From NCBI RefSeq assembly GCF_000764665.1, contig NZ_JRGM01000175.1, forward strand, positions 1-49,446: a stretch of 49,446 bases of DNA. The letters run 5' to 3'. The notes below the pieces were generated by a model, which was given only the letters and a program-made list of their open reading frames with translations, was not told the origin of the DNA and ran no database searches. Below, piece after piece: positions 45,426 to 49,446 of this stretch (the first letter of the stretch is position 1; each line of letters starts with the position of its first letter). The stretch is from Aeromonas lacus (GTDB taxonomy: Bacteria > Pseudomonadota > Gammaproteobacteria > Enterobacterales > Aeromonadaceae). The translations under genes were made by a program, and so were the position numbers.

Positions 45426-46082
45426 TCAGACCGGGAAAGGAGCCGGTGCCTCGAAGGTCATCCGCTCGCCGCTGCGGGGGTGGCTGATGGTCAGGCTGGC
45501 CGCATGCAGATAAAGGTGCGGTGCCGCCGCCAGCGCATCCGGGTTGGCGTAGAGGTTATCGCCGAGGATGGGGTGACCCAGCTCCAGCATATGAACCCGC
45601 AGCTGATGGGAGCGACCGGTAATCGGGGTCAGCTTGATCAGGCTGTTGCCGTTCTCCACCTTCAGCTTCTGCCACAGAGTCAGGGCGTGACGCCCCTCCT
45701 CAAAATCCACCTTCTGCTTCGGCCGGTTGGGCCAGTCGACGCAGAGCGGCAGATCCACTTCACCCGCATCCTGCTCAGGTTCACCCCACACCCAGGCGAG
45801 GTAGTGCTTCTCGGTCTCCCGCTCGCGGAATTGCCGGCTCAGCTCCCGGTGGGAGTTGGGGTTGAGCGGGATCACCAGCACGCCGGTCGTCGCCATATCG
45901 AGGCGATGAGCCGCCGCCGCTTTGGGGTGCTGCTGCTTCACCCGATGCAGGACGCTGTCTTCATTCTCGGGGCCGCGCCCGGGGACGCTCAGCAGGCCAG
46001 TGGGCTTGTTGACCACCATGATGTCCTTGTCCTTGAACAGGATATCGAGCCAGGGTTCCAGGGGCGGTGAGTATACAAACAT
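45426..46082 (-). CDS. rluA: Dual-specificity rRNA/tRNA pseudouridine synthase RluA
   Basis: 218 residues. Makes pseudouridine 746 in 23S rRNA and 32 in several tRNAs. It has the YSPPLEPWLDILF start like E. coli RluA, the catalytic HRLDMATTG loop (Asp62), LCVDWPNRPKQKV and GRSHQLRVHM. It has no S4 domain, as expected for RluA. The start is at 46082 or at an ATG 12 nt upstream; neither has a good ribosome site. It lies downstream of rapA, as in E. coli. Confidence 0.95.
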   Translation of the reverse strand: MFVYSPPLEPWLDILFKDKDIMVVNKPTGLLSVPGRGPENEDSVLHRVKQQHPKAAAAHRLDMATTGVLVIPLNPNSHRELSRQFRERETEKHYLAWVWGEPEQDAGEVDLPLCVDWPNRPKQKVDFEEGRHALTLWQKLKVENGNSLIKLTPITGRSHQLRVHMLELGHPILGDNLYANPDALAAAPHLYLHAASLTISHPRSGERMTFEAPAPFPV

Positions 46083-46121
46083 AGCGTCTCGCATCTTTGG
46101 TCAAAGCGGGGGCAAGCCCCC

Positions 46122-46180
46122 ATCAGTTATGGGTTACCACGATAAAAAGTGCATGGCAGCCAACTCGCGTTGGGTCTGGC
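46122..46180 (-). pseudogene. Decayed copy of the rapA 3' end
   Basis: About 60 bp repeating the end of rapA, 75 bp further right. The + strand reads ATCAGTTATGGGTTACCACGATAAA here against ATCAGTTATGGGTAACCACAATAAA in rapA, followed by matching GCATGGCAGCCAAC..GTTGGGTCTGG and GGATGGCATCCAGC..CTGGGTCTGG. On the leftward strand it encodes TQRELAAMHF (rap[11 protein letters not shown]) before a one-base insertion. Confidence 0.75.
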
Positions 46181-46195
46181 CATTTCACCGTTTTA

Positions 46196-49063
46196 TCAGT
46201 TATGGGTAACCACAATAAAGCGGATGGCATCCAGCTTGAGCTGGGTCTGGTCGATCAGGTGGTGCAATTCTGCCTGCAGATTGCGCAGATATTCCAGCTC
46301 GCTGTCGCGCACGTTCGGGTTGACCGCCTTGAGCGCCTCCAGACGATCGAGATCCTGCTGCAGGGTATGCGCCATCTGGGCGCGGGCCTTGTCGACAATC
46401 CCGGCCTTCAGCTCTTCGGCAATCGCCTGACCCTGGCCAATCAGACCGTGGATCACCGGCTGGGACGCAGTCACCAGCTTGCTGCCAAGGTGGCGGTTGA
46501 CCGGGGTCAGCTGGCGGTTGAACGCATCGAACGCCACCTTCTCGCCAAGGTTGTTGCCGTTCTTGTCCATCAGCAGGCGGATCGGTGTCGGCGGCATGAA
46601 GCGGTAGAGCTGGGGATGAGCCGCAGACTCGGCGACGAAGATCAGCTCCAGCAGGATGGAACCGACTGGCAGCGCCTTGTTCTTGAGCAGAGCCACCGAG
46701 GTGGCACCGATCTCGGAGCCGAGGATCAGGTCGATACCGCCGCGCATCATGGGGTGATCCCAGGAGAGGAACGACATATCGTCCCGCGACAGGGCGGTGG
46801 TGCGATCAAAGGTGATGGTCATGCCGTCTTGCGGCAGGCCCGGGAAGCTGGGCACCAGCATGTGATCGCCCGGCATCAGCACCAGCGCGTTTTCGCCGCG
46901 ATCATCCTGATTGACGCCGATCTCGTCGAACATCTTGAGGGCGAAGGAGATCATGCCGGTGTCGTCATCTTCGGCGGCCAGCTTCTCGACCAGCTGCTTG
47001 GCGGCTTCGCCACCGCTGGAGTGGATCTCCAGCAGACGATCGCGACCCTGTTCCAGCTTGGCTTTGAGCGGCTCATGCAGTTCGCGGGTGCGGCTCAGCA
47101 GCGCTTCGAGGGTCGCCTGAACGCCGGTGTTGGCGGCCAGCAGCTCGAACAGCTCGTCACGCACCGCTTCAAACACCGGGCGGGCGGTCGGGCAGGTCTG
47201 CTCGAATGCATCGAGGCCATCGTGATACCAGAGTTGCAGGGCGCGCTGGGAGGTGCCCTCCAGATAGGGAACGTGGATCTCGACGGTGTTCTGCTGACCG
47301 ATGCGATCGAGACGGCCGATCCGCTGCTCCAGCAGATCCGGGTTGAGGGGCAGATCGAACAGCACCAGATGGCTGGCAAACTGGAAGTTGCGACCTTCGG
47401 AGCCGATCTCGGAGCAGAGCAGTACCTGGGCGCCACCCTCCTGCTGGGCGAAATAGGCGGAGGCCTTGTCCCGCTCGAGGATGGACATCCCCTCGTGGAA
47501 GACGGCGGCACGGATCCCCTCGCGGGTACGCACGGCCTCTTCCAGTGCGATGGCGGTGGCTGCTTCGGAGCAGATCACCAGCACCTTTTGCTGACGGGCA
47601 GAGATCAGCAGCTCCAGCAGCCAGTCAACGCGCGGGTCGAACTGGGTCCAGCTGGCGCTGTCGCCTTCAAACTGCTGGAAGATCTTCTCGGGGTAGAGAT
47701 AGCGCAGGGCGCGGGTCTGCAGATCGCCGCCGTTGCCACCCATCATGCCCATCACCTTGATGGCGGTCTTGTACTGCTCCGGCAGCGGCATGGGGTAGAC
47801 ATTGAGATGACGCTCGGGGAAGCCCTGAATGTTGGCGCGGCTGTTGCGGAACAGGACGCGACCGGTGCCGTGCTGATCCAGCAGCTTGGCGACCGCCTGT
47901 TGGCGGGCAGCGGCATCGCCGAGATCCAGACCGGTCAGCTGATCGGCCAGGATGGCTTTGGCGTTTTCGCTCAGGGTCTCGCCATCCAGCAGCTCTTGCG
48001 CGGCGCTGGCGACCTGACCATAGGCCTGCTCCTCGGCAAGGAAGGCGTCGTAGTCGTAGAAACGCTCCGGGTCGAGCAGGCGCAGACGGGCAAAGTGGCT
48101 CTGGTGGCCCAGCTGATCCGGGGTCGCGGTCAGCAGCAGCACGCCCGGCACCTGTTCGGCCAACGCTTCCACCATTTCATAGGCACGGCTCGGTGCCTCT
48201 TCGCTCCACTCCAGATGGTGCGCTTCATCGACAACCAGCAGATCCCATTCGGCTTCCAGCACCTGCTCGAAGCGACGACGCTTCTTGCGCAGGAAGTCGA
48301 GGCTGCAGATCACCAGCTGTTCGGTCTCGAAGGGGTTTTCCGCATCGGCGAACGCCTCGATGCAGCGCTCCTCGTCAAACAGGGAGAAGTGCAGGTTGAA
48401 ACGGCGCAGCATCTCGACCAGCCACTGGTGCTGGAGCGTTTCGGGCAGCAGGATCAGCACCCGATGGGCGCGGCCGGAGAGCAGCTGCTGATGAATGATC
48501 ATGCCCGCTTCGATGGTCTTGCCCAGACCAACCTCATCGGCCAGCAGTACGCGCGGAGCGTAGCGGTGACCCACTTCGTGGGCGATATAGAGCTGGTGCG
48601 GGATCAGGCTGACCCGGCCACCGGCCAGACCGCGGGTCGGATTGCGACGACGCTTGTGCTGGTTGACCAGCGCTTCGTAGCGCAGGGTAAAGCGGGACAT
48701 CCGATCGATCTGACCGGCGAACAGGCGATCCTGCGGCTTGTTGAACTTGATAAAGTTGTTGAGAAACACTTCCTTGAGGACAACCGGCTCATCATTGTCG
48801 GTGCGAACACCTACATATATAAGCAGGCCATCTTTCTCCTGCACTTCGTCGACCGTCATGGTCCAGTCTTCGTGACTGGCAATCTGATCGCCCACATTGA
48901 AGCTGACCCGGGTCACCGGCGCCTCTTCTTTGGCATACATGCGGTTTTCACCGGTAGCCGGGAACAACAGGGTAACCATGCGTCCTTCAACAGCAACGAC
49001 AGTCCCCAAACCAAGATCCGTCTCTGTATCACTAATCCAACGCTGGCCAAGTGCAAAAGGCAT
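46196..49063 (-). CDS. rapA: RNA polymerase-associated helicase RapA
   Basis: 955 residues. A Swi2/Snf2 ATPase that recycles RNA polymerase, notably in high salt. The N-terminal Tudor-like part ([20 protein letters not shown]) precedes Walker [13 protein letters not shown] (about 175), the DEAH box in [11 protein letters not shown] and the C-lobe with [11 protein letters not shown]. The start at 49063 follows GGAGAG. It is adjacent to rluA and read away from the rRNA operon. Confidence 0.97.
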   Translation of the reverse strand: MPFALGQRWISDTETDLGLGTVVAVEGRMVTLLFPATGENRMYAKEEAPVTRVSFNVGDQIASHEDWTMTVDEVQEKDGLLIYVGVRTDNDEPVVLKEVFLNNFIKFNKPQDRLFAGQIDRMSRFTLRYEALVNQHKRRRNPTRGLAGGRVSLIPHQLYIAHEVGHRYAPRVLLADEVGLGKTIEAGMIIHQQLLSGRAHRVLILLPETLQHQWLVEMLRRFNLHFSLFDEERCIEAFADAENPFETEQLVICSLDFLRKKRRRFEQVLEAEWDLLVVDEAHHLEWSEEAPSRAYEMVEALAEQVPGVLLLTATPDQLGHQSHFARLRLLDPERFYDYDAFLAEEQAYGQVASAAQELLDGETLSENAKAILADQLTGLDLGDAAARQQAVAKLLDQHGTGRVLFRNSRANIQGFPERHLNVYPMPLPEQYKTAIKVMGMMGGNGGDLQTRALRYLYPEKIFQQFEGDSASWTQFDPRVDWLLELLISARQQKVLVICSEAATAIALEEAVRTREGIRAAVFHEGMSILERDKASAYFAQQEGGAQVLLCSEIGSEGRNFQFASHLVLFDLPLNPDLLEQRIGRLDRIGQQNTVEIHVPYLEGTSQRALQLWYHDGLDAFEQTCPTARPVFEAVRDELFELLAANTGVQATLEALLSRTRELHEPLKAKLEQGRDRLLEIHSSGGEAAKQLVEKLAAEDDDTGMISFALKMFDEIGVNQDDRGENALVLMPGDHMLVPSFPGLPQDGMTITFDRTTALSRDDMSFLSWDHPMMRGGIDLILGSEIGATSVALLKNKALPVGSILLELIFVAESAAHPQLYRFMPPTPIRLLMDKNGNNLGEKVAFDAFNRQLTPVNRHLGSKLVTASQPVIHGLIGQGQAIAEELKAGIVDKARAQMAHTLQQDLDRLEALKAVNPNVRDSELEYLRNLQAELHHLIDQTQLKLDAIRFIVVTHN

Positions 49064-49309
49064 TAAACTCTCCAAAGCCCAAGAGTGTGTGAATCGCAAA
49101 GGGGCGCTATGTTACCCGAAGGAGTGACCTCGATCACCAAGGATATAGAGGGATGAGATCAAATCATGATGGCCCTGATTTGTCGCAGAGAAGGCACTAA
49201 AGAAGATAGCCGCAGGCGACTGTGGTGGGCTGTTTCGTGGAATAAGTCATCGTTTCGAACAATAAGTAAGCGGTCGTGCGGAAAATACGAATTTAATGCA
49301 AAAACACCC

Positions 49310-49337
49310 TTGCCAACGTGATCAGGATCCCTATAAT
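49310..49337 (+). promoter_or_regulatory. rRNA operon promoter P1
   Basis: TTGCCA and TATAAT (49332-49337) with a 16-bp spacer, followed by the GCGCCTCC discriminator shared with E. coli rrn P1 promoters, and preceded by an A+T-rich stretch (49280-49306) fit for an UP element. Confidence 0.9.
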
Positions 49338-49412
49338 GCGCCTCCATCGACACGGCAAGCGGCAACGCAAACAACCGGGTCGGTAACCTCGAAAAGCCTT
49401 TGCAAATAAGGC

Positions 49413-49440
49413 TTGACTCGAGAAGGCGGTTGAGTAGAAT
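49413..49440 (+). promoter_or_regulatory. rRNA operon promoter P2
   Basis: TTGACT (49413-49418) and TAGAAT (49435-49440) with a 16-bp spacer, about 103 bp after P1, the usual rrn P1-P2 spacing. The 16S rRNA gene must lie past the window end. Confidence 0.85.
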
Positions 49441-49446
49441 GCCACT

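Noticed and set aside
46097..49066. A 989-codon open frame antisense to rapA
   Set aside because: Its translation is low-complexity (Gln/Gly/His/Leu-rich) with no domain, and it mirrors the codons of intact rapA. G+C-rich genes often leave such open antisense frames.
49159..49374. A 71-residue frame in the rRNA leader (leftward)
   Set aside because: It overlaps the rrn P1 promoter; such frames are common false calls in rRNA leaders.

Overview
The window is a stretch of gammaproteobacterial chromosome, about 60% G+C by eye, that fits Aeromonas or a close relative. The evidence is the gene order (recA-recX-alaS-lysC-csrA followed by a Ser/Arg tRNA cluster, and rapA-rluA), a 303-residue ArgF of the short SLRTR type, argE divergent from argCBFGH, and an rrn P1 promoter with an enteric-like discriminator. 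The species call is inference; no database was searched. No plasmid, prophage, IS element or CRISPR array is visible. Most of the window is core genome with small accessory patches.

Layout. 1-3.4 kb: a tRNA-Asn gene with its terminator, a GATE-domain membrane protein, a B3/B4-domain protein, an unrecognised 151-residue protein and an A+T-rich two-CxxC mini-protein that looks acquired. 3.4-10.5 kb: arginine biosynthesis, argCBFGH leftward and argE rightward, diverging from a region with a paired ARG box. 10.5-14.7 kb: ppc, a GNAT acetyltransferase and ybaK. 14.7-23.5 kb: an accessory-looking block with three secreted solute-binding-like proteins (two are paralogues of each other), a LysR regulator, a GNAT-rhodanese operon opposite a MocR regulator, an LrgA/LrgB (CidA/CidB) membrane pair and a patatin-like lipase. 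23.6-34 kb: mutS, pncC, recA (SOS box), recX, alaS, lysC, csrA, tRNA-Ser and five identical tRNA-Arg genes. 34-40 kb: PBP7-type endopeptidase, DedA protein, CNNM/CBS protein, periplasmic asparaginase, a CopZ-like metal chaperone and an auxin-efflux-carrier family transporter. 40-45 kb: treR and a treB-treC-acetyltransferase operon with two TreR-like operators and a CRP-like site. 45-49.4 kb: a YjfB-like small protein, rluA and rapA. The window ends inside the leader of a ribosomal RNA operon, with P1 and P2 visible and 16S still to come.

The strongest non-obvious signal is a gapless 49-bp element present three times: beside the LysR gene, upstream of lrgAB and upstream of the patatin-like gene 5 kb away. 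Each copy holds two T-N11-A boxes 31 bp apart. At the two target promoters they sit near -65 and -35 of matching TATACT -10 boxes, which is the textbook geometry for a LysR-type activator. A CRP-like site overlaps both predicted start sites, perfect in one case. This predicts an undescribed local regulon linking an LrgAB (pyruvate/holin-like) system to a phospholipase under carbon-source control. A second unusual pattern is that two genes, rapA and the auxin-carrier gene, are each followed directly by a decayed, diverged copy of their own 3' end, as if an older allele had been displaced.
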